Shown piece after piece: positions 33,601 through 45,500 of a stretch of 60,000 nt of DNA. Source of the stretch: Bugula neritina (taxonomy: Eukaryota > Bryozoa > Gymnolaemata > Cheilostomatida > Bugulidae); assembly GCA_964035545.1 (NCBI GenBank), contig OZ037767.1:14945998-15005997 (forward strand), read 5' to 3'. Numbering within the stretch: the first letter of the stretch is position 1; every line of letters begins with the position of its first letter. The position numbers and the translations under genes are program-made. The notes beneath the pieces are model-generated. The model saw only the letters and a list, made by a program, of their open reading frames with translations. It had not been told where the DNA came from and ran no database searches.

Positions 33601-36600
33601 TACCACTGCTACTACTACTACTACTACTACTGCTACTACTACCGCTACTACCACTACCACTACTACTACTGCTGCTACTACTGCTGCTACTACTACTGCT
33701 GCTACTACTGCTGCTACTACTGCTGTTACTACTACTGCTGCTACTACTGCTGTTACTACTACTGCTGCTACTAGTACTGCTGCTACAACTGCTGCTACTA
33801 CTACTGCTACTACTGCTGCTACTACTGCTGCTACTAGTACTAATACCAATAATCTGACTACAAGTGATCAATTAAAATTAAATGGCAGGTAGCTAACTAG
33901 TTTTGCCAAAGAAGTCCTTATTAACTACAACCGATTCTAAAAATTCGCGTCGTGTATATATGTACCAATAATTTCAATTCATCACATTTATGTTGATTGC
34001 CATTATAACATTGATAACGATAATCGATAATAACAAAATTAGGATACTTGATCTTACCCATCTGCTACTTTTTTCCAAGCATCCACACCACTTGGAGGCT
34101 GCAAATACAGTGGTTGCAATGTTTTATACAAAGCTTTGCATGTATCATCAACTATTCCGCAAACTGTAGACTTTCCAAGTCTGTAGTGAAATGCTATAGA
34201 TGTCAAGCTTGCCCCTTCTGCCAAATGGTGTAGTGTTACCGCTAGTTTGATATCAGGCTTGATAGCAGGTCTCCAAAACGTATCAATTTTTGTTAATTCT
34301 TGCGCAACCAAAGTTATTAAATAGTTATAATTTGTCACTGACATTCTAAAATATTTAAAAAATCTATCATTATCTTTTTTCAACTCTTGAATTAGGTTGC
34401 TGAATAAACCCAGGGTTTCTCGTTTATTTATTGGATGAATCCAGCAAGCTCTTTTTTTATTTTTTCTTCTGTTGATTAGTAGTAATTTTTTTCGTAGTAG
34501 TAATATTCCAATTTTTGTTTTTGTTTTCATATTCAGTAATTAAAACGAGTAATATAACAAATAAAACTAACAACCTACAAGTGTATCTTATTATTGAGCA
34601 ATAGTTGACATGGTAATTGAAAGGCACACTGCGTCGCAGAAAACATTTTGCATAACTTTGATTGGTTACAGTCAACCGTCATTACTTTATGTCATTACGT
34701 CAATGTGTGAACGCCGGTTGACAAAATGTAACAGTGACGCCATTTTGTTTGTTCTGTTACGGCGTACGGTGCGGCAATGTGTGAACAGGCGGTAAGATTA
34801 CTGTTACACAGTAAGTCTGCTGTTACATGGTTGCACAGTAAGTCTGCTGTTACATGGTAACACAGTAAAACTACTGCTACATGGTTACACCGTAAGACTA
34901 CTGTTACATGGTAACACAGTAAGACTACTGCTACATGGTTACACAGTAAGACTACTGTTACATGGTTACACAGTAAGACTACTGCTACATGGTTACACAG
35001 TAAGACTACTGTTACATGGTTACACAGTAAGACTACTGCTACATGGTTACATACTGAGACTAGAACAAGCTTTTGCATCTATAAATGCTTATAGCAATAA
35101 TGATGGTTATTAAAATTTAGATAAATGAGATTTTTAATAAATGGAACTTAAAAACTCCTTCAAACACATTATAAATTAATAATGCTTCTGGTAAATCTTT
35201 CTACGTTTAGGTTTTTTTACATCTATTCTGTCCCAAAAAGAGAAGACAACTCTTATTGAGTTTTGGAATATATGACAGAGTAAAAGCAGAGTGCTGTACC
35301 TCACTTTAGCCTGAGTATCGTAGTACAGAGCGAGGGCGGTCACTGACCCCTGAGTCACTCCCAGACATTCTAAAAGTGTTGACTCATCAGCAAATCTAAG
35401 ACCACCTGCAACAAATTACATGATCTGAATTTGTCTTGACAGCACTTTTAGTCCCTCCCTAAATCAGCAGCTTGTTTAGCCCAGCTCTATATCTAACTTC
35501 TGTCCCAGAATAGTATTGGCGGCACCACTCACTAGATATACACAGATAACTCTCCCTGACAGAAATGTTGACAAGTTCAAGGGTTCGATTACCTAGATAA
35601 GTATAAGCTAATATCTGTGATTCCAAGAAAGCTCATGTTTATTTTTAAAGCCTCCACGTCTGTGAGAACCCTTATCAGTCCTTTAAGCAAACCAAGGACT
35701 TGTTTCTATTGTGACTCAGGAGCAATTATGACCGGATGCTCTTCCTAACATCACCAATGGCCTCGGCAGGGATTCAAACCACTGACCCAGTGTTTACTAG
35801 GTCAGTCCTCTAACCACTAAACCATTGCTGCTCTCCATCAACATGTTGGAATATGCTATAGACTTAATATTTTTACACTGAACACAATATACCTGCAATT
35901 CCAAGAGACTTAGAGATGTCTTTCAGATTAACTTGAGCATTGGAAAGGCAAGACAGAAGAAAAAGATTCTTCTTTTTGTCTTTCAAAAACAGATTTTTAC
36001 AGCAGGCCCCTTTGACGTCTGTAAGGTGGAGGTTTTGCTCTTCAACAGTGAATACCTTCAAGAGGAGACAACCACAAAACTTGAAAGAAATAAAAAGCGT
36101 TATCAATATGTAAGTTGAAGTTGAAGGAAGGATTTGCAAATACAAACACTAATTCTGGAAAAATCAGGTAAGTAGCCTCAACAATGGGAAAAGCAACACT
36201 AGTAACCATAAACTTATTAACAAAGAGCAGCCATTATGTAAGTCAAACTTGAAGAAAGAATTTTAGAGTATTAGAAAACCAGCAATGCATCAACAGCAAC
36301 AATAAGTATATTTATAGCCTACTAACAGAGCTAAAATCAAGTCATGTTGATTTAAGTCCTTGCTGACTTGATTACTAGAGATTTCCTGACTTTTTCAACA
36401 TGACTTAAATGAAATGTCTTTCTAATGGCAATTGCCAAAATTTTTTTATATTTATGATAAAAATGAAGACGAAATTACTAAAATCTATTAACTAGATAGT
36501 AGAGATACAGCCTTTTAATGCAAATCAAAACAAACCCAGCAATCAAATTAATCACAGTGTTATTAGCTGTAGCTTCTTCTTTTCATGTGACCAACTGAAT

Positions 36601-36873
36601 AAATAAGTAAGTAAACTACTTAATAATCCTCATTACAATTATGTGAACTATTAAACAAATCCTACACACATAGACTTGCCGGTCCATTCAGAACAGCCGA
36701 AGTAGCGAGAGTCATTTCAAATATGATCTAACTAGTTCGTAGGGGATCGAAAGACTCTAGAAACTAATCATACAAACCGCGGGATGCTCTGTAACCTCAT
36801 ATGTGATAGAATTTTCATCTAAAAGTTTTTCTAAAGCTGCCCTCTTTTCTGCTGTTGATGTGCTACCAGCCAT
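30623..36873 (-). CDS. PRORSD1: PRORSD1-like aminoacyl-tRNA deacylase (YbaK/ProRS-associated domain)
   Basis: Four exons, 36873-36778, 36055-35893, 35405-35300 and 30794-30623, join in phase to give 178 residues, close to the human length. The single domain is the YbaK/PrdX editing fold, which hydrolyses mischarged tRNA (typically Ala-tRNAPro) in trans. Diagnostic blocks are EHPAVFTVEE, CKNLFLKDKKKN (the conserved Lys), LRFADESTLLECLGVTQGSV and VNFHPMINTATLTLS. The last intron is 4.5 kb because it contains a minisatellite interrupted by a PIF/Harbinger transposon. Intron 2 carries an inverted SINE. Donor 1 (GCG/GTTTGT) is weak but gives the expected junction EHPA/VFTVEE. The gene is divergent from WDR43. 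Confidence 0.9.
30808..31178. repeat. 27-bp minisatellite, left part, PRORSD1 intron 3
   Basis: About 13 copies of a unit starting ctgttacatggttacacagt lie next to exon 4 of PRORSD1. The same array continues at 34797-35058 on the far side of the transposon, so it was one array before insertion. Confidence 0.95.
31184..31219 (+). repeat. Left terminal inverted repeat of the PIF/Harbinger element
   Basis: 36 bp, matching the right end with about one single-base gap and three mismatches. Confidence 0.93.
31424..32169 (+). pseudogene. PIF/Harbinger second protein (SANT/MADF-like), structure unresolved
   Basis: Two coding blocks are visible. Block 1 (about 31430-31550) reads SGAASTPKPSWKYYEDMKWF, typical of the end of a Myb/SANT-like domain. 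Block 2 (31756-32169, 138 codons with stop) is a Ser-rich linker, then KRKRKRHEDGDPIKNIDKQL and a helical C-terminal part ending near LFFKGEY. In this superfamily such a protein works with the transposase in DNA binding and nuclear entry. The best donor of block 1 and the acceptor before block 2 do not keep one frame, and I could not find the N-terminal part, so the copy may be damaged or may use a splice I missed. Confidence 0.6.
32304..34530 (-). pseudogene. PIF/Harbinger DDE transposase (HARBI1-like), one nonsense codon
   Basis: Exons 34530-34058, 33341-33103, 32950-32756 and 32614-32304 join in phase to 406 codons including the stop. Family features: an N-terminal helix-turn-helix region (LAEGASLTSIAFHYRLGKST), CLGSIDGKHV (first catalytic Asp), AIVDADYKFLIIDV (second acidic motif), FVGDDAFPLKTYLIRPFPG and RARIVVENAFG (catalytic Glu). 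A TAA at 33278-33280 interrupts the frame directly after DGKHVTI; everything else, including splice sites, is intact. It is therefore a recently disabled copy or carries a single assembly error. A long ACT/GCT repeat lies in its first intron. Confidence 0.88.
33525..33845. repeat. Trinucleotide repeat (act/gct)n inside the transposon
   Basis: About 320 bp of mixed act, gct and acc triplets lie in the transposase first intron. It produces spurious poly-Ser and poly-Val frames. Confidence 0.95.
34756..34792 (-). repeat. Right terminal inverted repeat of the PIF/Harbinger element
   Basis: 37 bp, the inverse of 31184-31219, followed directly by the TAA target duplication. Confidence 0.93.
34797..35058. 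repeat. 27-bp minisatellite, right part, PRORSD1 intron 3
   Basis: Continuation of the array at 30808-31178 after the transposon; about ten copies ending about 240 nt before exon 3. Confidence 0.95.
35637..35838 (-). mobile_element. tRNA-derived SINE, copy D, inverted (PRORSD1 intron 2)
   Basis: On the minus strand the head reads GAGCAGCAATGGTTTAGTGG, with box B GGTTTGAATCCC, then gatgttaggaagagcatccg and a gggttctcacag tail. It is the same family as copies A-C and sense relative to the host gene. Confidence 0.8.
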
Positions 36874-38558
36874 GGCCCTAATAAAAAATATAAAAATGCA
36901 TAATTTATATTCATTTATTCAATACTACTAAACACATACAGTAGCTATTCAAGCCAGTAAAACTAAATGTAATCAATCGAAGACAAACCATCAAGTAATT
37001 ACAACTTTAATGCTTGCAAAAGATTCATTAGAATTTAAAATAACTTGCCGAAAAAACTGAATAACATGTTTTGAAAGCATTACTAAGCAACTCCGACTTT
37101 ATTTGTAGAATGCAGAAGATGGTATTTGCTATGATGACTAAACCAATGACTAAACATCACCTAAACAGTAAATAATAATGAAATTAAATATTCAAATCTA
37201 ATAATCATTAACTTTAAGCAGTAAATACAACAGTTATGTTTATTTAATTTTATTATCAATGTAGTATTTTGATTATTCCTACGTATTACACGTTACTACA
37301 GCTTCTTTAGCTTGTTTGCTCCCTCTATTCAAAGCATCCCCTCATATTATCTATCTCAGCTACTCACTCAGCTACTGCTTTGTAAACCACAGCTGGCTTT
37401 GTGTTCACTATTACAAGGCAATGATTCTTTTAACCACAATATTTGTCAGCTTTTATAGCTTGTAGCTAGAGATTAGAGCAGTTGTTCTGTGCTTTCATTC
37501 TTGCCTGGTGCACTTTCTCCACTGACTACAACCCTTGTGTTAGATATCTCACTAGTCACTTTTTTGATTGAGTAACAGCATTCTGTACATGATAGATATT
37601 TAACCTCCCACTATTACAACCATATTTATCTAGTTCTAACTCTCTCCAAGAAGGGTGATACTGATAGTGGTATGTTAAACATTTTTATGCAACAATTTTG
37701 CAATGCTTCATGTTTCATTTTTCTTTTCATTCATGCCTTTATTATTAGATAGTATTACTATTATTGCATTATTGTAGTAATATAATTACTAAGGTGGTAT
37801 TAGAAGTAATTATTAGTATTACATTTACTATTACTTAATCTTATAGTTATAGTTATACTATGTCTATTACTATTACTATATCAATATGTATTACGTATTA
37901 GCATTACTATTAGTATTACTATTACTATTAGTATTACTAATAGTAATACTATTACTATTAGTATTAGTATTAATATAAATATTACTGTATAAGATTAAGT
38001 GTATTACTATATTACTAATACTATTAGTATTAGTATCAATAATAGTATTAGCATTACTATTTTATTAGTATTACTATTACTATTAGTATTACTATTACTA
38101 TTAGTATTACATTTACAATTACTGATTAGTGAATTACTTTACATTTACTGATTTAGTTTTAGATTTAGTCATTTACTATTCGGAATGATAGCAATTTCAA
38201 TAGCCATAGGCCTAGGAGAGTGACTCCCTGGTAGCTTATAAAATTTGCAGTAATACTAATAGCTAAAGTAATCAGCAAGACTAATAGTAATAACACTCCA
38301 ACTCACAATAAGTATAACTTTTTATCTCACCTGTCTCAGTCGGAGTCTGCTTACTTAAAAAGTAAAAAGCAGGATGTACCTTTGGGCAAGTTGAAAATAG
38401 CAAAAGTGGAAGTTTCACATTGCGTTATATAAAAGAACAAAATAGACATTAAATTTCTTTTTTCGTAATTCTGAAATTAATGTTCGGGATTTGTAAAAGT
38501 TCTCAACTGTATTAACGACAACTCCTTAAAAAATTAATGCGTTGAGGAAAAGTCCCTC
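36874..38558. promoter_or_regulatory. Divergent promoter region between PRORSD1 and WDR43
   Basis: These 1.69 kb separate two divergent start codons. No coding sequence is recognised. About 37746-38110 consists of tattactattagtattac-type repeats like those upstream of MAT1/SelL and pyruvate kinase. Core promoter elements are not evident. Confidence 0.5.
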
Positions 38559-41500
38559 ATGGAAAGTTTATGTAGTGCGCGTGCGTATTTAACACACATG
38601 TGGTCATCGAAAATGGTTGAGACGGCTAGTTTGTATTCTGATTTTGAATATTCAACTAGTAATCTTGCTGTTTCAACTGTAGATGGGCCTCTCCGACTGT
38701 GGGATTCATCTACCGGAAAACTTTTGAGTGAATATCTACACAGTTCTCACCTTACTGCCGTTTGTACTTGTCTTAAATGGAAGCCATCTAGTTCTTGCCA
38801 CTCGACACGCCAGCGGGTAAGTAAGCGAAACAGTCGTTTAAGTTAAATTTTATAATTTTAGTTTTTAATTAACCCGCCGCCTTCATTGTTTTTTATCTGT
38901 AAATTGATGAATATTAATTTATATAATTATGATAACTATCTTGATTAGTAATAGTCAATGACATTGTATTTCAATTTGTAAATAATCATTTTCATTTTGA
39001 TTTATTATTTTAATATATTTTATAAACTTGAAGCTGCAGTAACACTAACTCAAAGTTGGAGTTGGTTTGTTCAGCTGTGGCAGTGTGAGGCTATGTTCTT
39101 AATTCTTAAAGTTAGGGTTTCCCGGGATCAGATTTACTTTTAAGATAGTATTGGCTATTGCTATAAGACTAAGTAAAGGCCCTTGATTTAGATAGAGATA
39201 CTGATAGTGATAATAATGCTGCTTTTATTGCCTCATCATAAGCTGATGATGATTAATTATCATATGCCTATTCGTATTGTATCTGATGTAGAAAACTAAG
39301 AAGTCAAAAGTAAATCATGTGTCCGAAGAATCAGACTATCAGTCTGCTGATGAAAGTAAGATAGTAGCCATTGGTTCAGCTACTGGAGAAGTGAATCTAT
39401 ACAACGTAGACAAAGGAGAAGTTCAATGTCAGTTGGTGAGTGGTCGACACTGCTCTCGTGCTTGAAAGGTAAATGACTTGACAGTTTGTGCGGAGATATA
39501 ATGCACTAATGTGTGTTTCAGAAAAGTACACACAACACAGAGGTAACAGCAATCTGCTGGTCTGAAGATGGCACTAGTTTGTACAGTGGATACTCAGATG
39601 GCCTCGTCATACACTGGGACACATTATCTGGCAAACAGAAAAGGTCAGCTTCTAGTTAGTCTGTAGATTTTTAGTGGAAGTAACCATATTTATGGCATTA
39701 GTTTGTCATTGCTACTTTTCTCATTACAGGCATTGGAAATCTAGTAAATCGGGAGTCACCTCCCTGGCTGTGTGCGGTCAATCACATATACTAGTAGCTA
39801 GTCTTTCAATATCCATGTGGGACTTGGACTCCCTCTCCATAGTTCAGGTACGGGCCGAGATCCAGTCTTCAATATAAGTATATTATGGCACTTGAATACT
39901 ATAACACTGCTATACTGTAACACTGCTATACTATACACTGCTATACTATGACATTGCTATACTATGACACTGCTATACTATACACTGCTATACTATACAC
40001 TGCTATACTGTAACACTGCTATACTATAACACTGCTATACTATGACATTGCTATACTATGACACTGCTATACTGTAACACTGCTATACTGTACACTGCTA
40101 TACTGCAACACTGATATACTGTAACACTGCTATACTATAACACTGCTATACTATACACTGCTATACTGTAACACTGCTATACTATATACTGCTATACTGT
40201 AACACTGCTATACTATATACTGCTATACTATACACTGCTATACTATACACTGCTATACTGTAACACTGCTATACTGTAACACTGCTATACTGTAACACTG
40301 CTATACTATACACTGCTATACTGTAACACTGCTATACTATACACTGCTATACTGTAACACTGCTATACTGTAACACTGCTATACTGTAACACTGCTATAC
40401 TGTAACACTGCTATACTGTAACACTGCTATACTATAACACTGCTACACTATGGCTCTGCTACACTATGCTATACTATTTTATATCTGCTTGCAGAGTTTC
40501 ACTGGACACGCCACAGATATCCTTCAGATACATTCTATACTCACAGATGTAGAAACACTAGATATAAAATCCTTACATTTAATATCAGTAGCCAGTGACG
40601 ATAGGGTTGTGTCGCTCTGGGCCCCTTCCTCCAAATCTAGTAAATCTAAGCGAGCTAAGGCTTCGTTTATATTAGAAAATGAGCCTATTTTCTCCACTGT
40701 ACACTATGACAGGGTAGGTTTCTCTCTCATTCAGTGTTGAGTTTACACTTGGAAATATATTACAGAGTGTTTCTGTCAGCTGTTATTTTGCAATGTTGAA
40801 TTGAATATAAATTAATTTGTGATCTATATCTTTGCTGTTTATTCTTTAATCAAGGTATTCTTATAGTAACCCCTGTGTAGATAGTTTTCACGTCACCTTG
40901 TAAATACTTTAAATGATCTGTTATTTTAAGTAATCCAACAGAGTTCCGACTTTTCCAATCTTTTCATGCCTACTTGTTATGGTCAGTATTTACACTGATA
41001 TTCGCAACATGTTTTCACGTCTGATATGCAATAAATCAATCGATCAATCTCTGTCCTCACATAGAGTCGGACTCATGAAACTACACCATACGTACTCATG
41101 TATTCTCACTCTCTGCTTAGGCTGTGAACCGTCTAAGACTGGCCGTGCTGACTACTGCTAAGACAGTCGAACTGTTTGAACACGAGTTGACAGCCGCTGC
41201 CAACAAAAAGCCAATCAAGGCCCTGCATGTTGTCAGCATCACTAAACCAAAACCTTCAGGAAAACCTCTACCCCTGCTGGCCTGTAAACTGGGGTCAGAC
41301 GACGGGTTGCTCCTTGCTTACGGTACAGAAGTATCGCCCGCCTTCCACACTCTACAGCACCTGGTTAGTAGCTCTTCTGTTCACCAGGCTCAGGGTTGAG
41401 GTCAAATACATATGAATGTAATAAATTATAATTACTTGAAAATTATAATTACATTTTAAATTATTGTAATTTATTACAATTACTCCAACCCTACAACCAG

Positions 41501-44500
41501 TACATCTGCAACTCTGTGACCACTTACCTGCTACTCATGTGCAACTCGTGATGTTGTAGTCGAGTCTGGGAGAAACAGAGGTGAAGATAGAGAAGGAAGA
41601 TCCGAGTAAAGCACAGCCGGTCACCAAAGTCACTTCAATGGGGAACGTGCGGCAGCCAAAGCTGGACGGGAACGTCACGACCCTCACCCCCGCTGTCGAG
41701 GGTGGCAAGAGACTCGGTGCTAAAAGGGGGCGTGACGCTGGCGAGAAGCGCCCCCTGGAGGAAGGCGAGGTTAGCAGCTGTTAGAGAAAGTATCTGTTAG
41801 TGTGGATGGTGCACTTTTTATTCTGCAAAGAAGATTTTTGTTTACTTTAATATTTTTGAATTTAGTGTGTTTTATGTTGAGCGTGATAGAATAATCAGTG
41901 CTAAAATACTTGTCGTAGCTAGCACGTCCTACTTTACCCTAATGTAAAAACTGTATCTTTGCTATGCACTGATGATTGCACACGTCACACATCTGGTATG
42001 CTGCAGGCTACGATAGAAGAGAAGCTGGCTCTGTTACGGGGCGGTGCAACTGACAAACCTACAGAGATCACAGGTCCTACAGACTCTCTGGCTACAGTCT
42101 TGTCTCAGGCCCTCCAGTCGGACGATGTGAGCATGTTGAAGGTGAGTCACTCTTGTAGAGGTCAATGTGATATACTAGAAGTCGATGTACTACACACACA
42201 TTGTCGGTGGCTGTGGTAGCTGGTAGTAGATGTAGTAGCTGTTGCCATTGCTTTGAATTATGCTAATGAATGCTTGTATGGTTGCAGTTTGCATTAACTT
42301 ACAGTTGTGTTTTCATTCTATGCAACTGTTGTCTAACATCGAAGGAAAAATCCATTCCCACAGTGTGAAGCTTGAAAACGCAATGTATGAAAAAGATTCA
42401 ATTAGATGTAGATTGTTTCTGCACTGATACCTGTTATATTGTCGAGTTGATGCAATTCGTCCATTCAATAGAGAACGCTGAGTCACGGAGACGCTAAGGT
42501 AATCAACACAACGATCAGACGACTCCCTCTGTCCTGTGTCATGCCTCTGATGAAACACCTCACGCTGTCTCTTGCCAGCTCGGGCAGTGGTAAGGGAGAC
42601 GGCACGGCCAACATCCCCCTCGTCAAGTGGATCAAAGCCCTCCTCCACATTCACGCCTCCTACCTGGCCACTGTAAGTACCACCTCTCTACTGTAAGTAC
42701 TACCTCTCTACTGTAAGTACTGTCTCTCTACTGTAAGTACTACCTCTCTACTGTAAGTACCACCTCTATACTGTAAGTACTGTCTCTCTACTGTAAGTAC
42801 CGTCTCTCTACTGTAAGTACCGTCTCTCTACTGTAAGTACCACCTCTATACTGTAAGTACCACCTCTCTACTGTAAGTACTACCTCTCTACTGTAAGTAC
42901 TACCTCTCTACTGTAAGTACTGTCTCTCTACTGTAAGTACCGTCTCTCTACTGTAAGTACCGTCTTTCTACTGTAAGTACCACCTCTCTACTGTAAGTAC
43001 TATCTCTATACTGTAAGTACTATCTCCCTACTGTAAGTACTATCTCTATACTGTAAGTACCACCTCTCTACTATAAGTACCACCTCTCTACTGTAAGTAC
43101 CACCTCTCTACTGTAAGTACCACCTCTCTACTGTAAGTACCACCTCTCTACTGTAAGTACCACCTCTCTACTGTAAGTACTATCTCTCTACTGTAAGTAC
43201 TACCTCTCTACTGTAAGTACCGTCTCTCTACTGTAAGTACCATCTCTCTACTGTAAGTACCACCTCTCTACTGTAAGTACCACCTCTCTACTGTAAGTAC
43301 CACCTCTATACTGTAAGTACTATCTCTCTACTGTAAGTACCACCTCTCTACTGTAAGTACCACCTCTCTACTGTAAGTACCACCTCTCTACTGTAAGTAC
43401 CACCTCTCTACTGTAAGTACCACCTCTCTACTGTAAGTACCACCTCTCTACTGTAAGTACTACCTCTCTACTGTAAGTACTACCTCTCTACTGTAAGTAC
43501 TGTCTCTACTGTAAGTACTACCTCTCTACTGTAAGTACTACCTCTCTACTGTAAGTACCATCTCTCTACTGTAAGTACCACCTCTCTACTGTAAGTACCA
43601 CCTCTCTACTGTAAGTACCACCTCTATACTGTAAGTACTATCTCTCTACTGTAAGTACCACCTCTCTACTGTAAGTACCACCTCTCTACTGTAAGTACCA
43701 CCTCTCTACTGTAAGTACCACCTCTCTACTGTAAGTACCACCTCTCTACTGTAAGTACTACCTCTCTACTGTAAGTACTACCTCTCTACTGTAAGTACTG
43801 TCTCTACTGTAAGTACTACCTCTCTACTGTAAGTACTACCTCTCTACTGTAAGTACTGTCTCTACTGTAAGTACTACCTCTCTACTGTAAGTACTACCTC
43901 TCTACTGTAAGTACTACCTCTCTACTGTAAGTACTACCTGTCTACTCTAAGTACTACCTGTCTACTGTAAGTACTACCTGTCTACTGTAAGTACTAGCTC
44001 TCTACTGTAAGTACTACCTCTCTACTCTAAGTACTACCTGTCTACTGTAAGTACTACCTGTCTACTGTAAGTACTACCTCTCTACTGTAAATACTACCTG
44101 ACCACTGTGAGTTTTATACTGTTTTTATTTGTATTGCCTTGGTCCCAGCTATTACTAGAGTTGAAAGTAGATAATTTTCAAGGGCTGAAGAAGTGTTTTG
44201 TAGCCAGTTCTAAGTTGCTGTTGTTTGTTATATCGACTGCATTTGTCTCCCCCTAGTTCCCAGAGCTGGTGGAGAAGCTGCAGAAGATGTACAACATAGT
44301 GGAGAACAGAGTGGCGCAGGTTGGCTCCTTCACCAGACTGCAGGGCAGACTAGACTTGACTCTCTCTCAAATAGCCCGACAGAAAGATGATGAGCAAGGG
44401 GCCGAGGCTTCTGCCGCCCTCCTCACTCTACAAGATGGTTAGTAAACTCTCAGGCTAATAGTCTCGGAGCTAGAACCTGTAACAAACTTGATGTGTAATA

Positions 44501-45250
44501 TAGCAACTTACAAGTAGTACATAATAGTACTAATAGATATAATATATCTTATATTGTATCTGTTATAATATATTGTATTTTATATAATATACTATATATA
44601 ACATAACATATGTTACATTTTATATTATATTAGTACTCATCAATATTCAATATTCTGTTCTATTGTAATATAGCAACTTACAAGTAGTACATAATAGTAC
44701 TATTAGATATAATATATAATTTATGATATATTATATCTTATATAATTTACTATATATAACATAATATATATTACATATTTCATTATATTGGTACTTATTA
44801 ATATCCAATATTCTGCTCATTCTGCTGGCACAGAATGCCTGGTTGACCTGGTCATCTTTAGTCTTGGTTTTCTTTCGCAGAGTCTTCAGGGGATGAAATG
44901 ATGGATGAGCTGGACATGATGATGGTTCACTCTGAATCAGAGGTCAGTGTTGTCTCCCCTCTGTGTTTATTCTTGTCATTGCACTTGGAGTTGTCTTTTC
45001 ATTTCCCCTGGTTTTGATTAGCTTTAAAATCTACCAGATGATTACGGTTGCTCTAGAACCTTAGTAGAATATACAGCAATAATGTGAGTTTGTTATTTAG
45101 TAGCAGTTGTTGTTACAGAATTACAATGCAGTAGGATATTTCGCACGCATACAAAGTGCTAGTGTGAAATGGTGATTTTAGTTCCATCATTAATTGTTGA
45201 CATTACAGGATGGATATTTGTCAGCAGATGAAGATGACTTAGTAAAATGA
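38559..45250 (+). CDS. WDR43: WD repeat protein WDR43/UTP5, SSU processome
   Basis: Twelve exons join in phase: 38559-38816, 39292-39435, 39522-39643, 39730-39847, 40495-40713, 41121-41363, 41560-41769, 42007-42141, 42472-42672, 44257-44437, 44881-44942 and 45209-45250. They give 644 residues (human about 677). WDR43 belongs to the t-UTP part of the nucleolar small-subunit processome and supports rDNA transcription and early 18S processing. Seen: N-terminal WD repeats (VDGPLRLWD, SDGLVIHWDT, DDRVVSLWAP), the SFTGHATDI block, a charged linker, a C-terminal Utp12-type helical domain (KWIKALLHIHASYLAT then FPELVEKL) and an acidic tail. Intron 4 is filled by a 16-bp array and intron 9 by about 70 copies of its own donor junction. 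Confidence 0.93.
39890..40470. repeat. 16-bp minisatellite (cactgctatactgtaa) filling WDR43 intron 4
   Basis: About 37 copies of a 14-16-bp unit run from about 40 nt after the donor to about 25 nt before the acceptor. Confidence 0.95.
42661..44112. repeat. 20-bp minisatellite made of the WDR43 exon 9 donor junction
   Basis: About 70 copies of TACCTCTCTACTGTAAGTAC occur. The true junction, TACCTGGCCACT/GTAAGTAC, is the first copy and differs by four bases. The last copy, TACCTGACCACTGTGAGTTT, matches the exon end even better (one difference in the exonic half). Each unit thus holds 12 nt of exon end and 8 nt of intron start, including a consensus GTAAGT donor. It fills most of intron 9. Confidence 0.97.
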
Positions 45251-45253
45251 CAA

Positions 45254-45500
45254 CATTGCAACCACCTGCTGTCAACCTGCCACCCACATGCTGACACCTA
45301 ACAACCACCTGCTCTCAACCCTCCATACATCTGATAACACTTAGCAACTACCTGCTGTCAACATGCCATCCACATGCTGACACTTAGCAACCACCTGCTG
45401 TCAACCCTCCATCCATCTGATGACACTTAGCAACCACCTGCTGTCAACCCTCCATCCATCTGATGACACTTAGCAACCACCTGCTTCAACCATAAAACAT
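45254..45500 (+). repeat. Tandem repeat (about 40-bp units) in the WDR43 3'UTR
   Basis: Six diverged copies of a unit containing caaccacctgctgtcaaccc and catctgatgacacttag begin directly after the WDR43 stop codon. Confidence 0.8.

Larger units (their letters stand above)
31184..34792. mobile_element. PIF/Harbinger DNA transposon, 3.6 kb, with TIRs and TAA target duplication
   Basis: The ends are near-perfect inverted repeats: left 31184-31219 (starts CCCCCGTTCACACATTGCCG), right 34756-34792 (on the minus strand starts CCGCCTGTTCACACATTGCC). They are flanked by TAA at 31181-31183 and 34793-34795, the 3-bp duplication typical of PIF/Harbinger. Inside are the two genes of the superfamily: a DDE transposase (minus strand) and a SANT/MADF-like DNA-binding protein (plus strand). 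The insertion point is the TAA inside a minisatellite unit. The transposase has one in-frame stop, so this copy is probably not autonomous. Confidence 0.95.

Noticed and set aside
33385-33871. Poly-Val and poly-Ser frames
   Set aside because: They are produced by the act/gct trinucleotide tract in a transposon intron.
42661-44112. CRISPR-like or satellite array unrelated to the gene
   Set aside because: Units are directly adjacent with no spacers, and the unit equals the local exon-intron junction.
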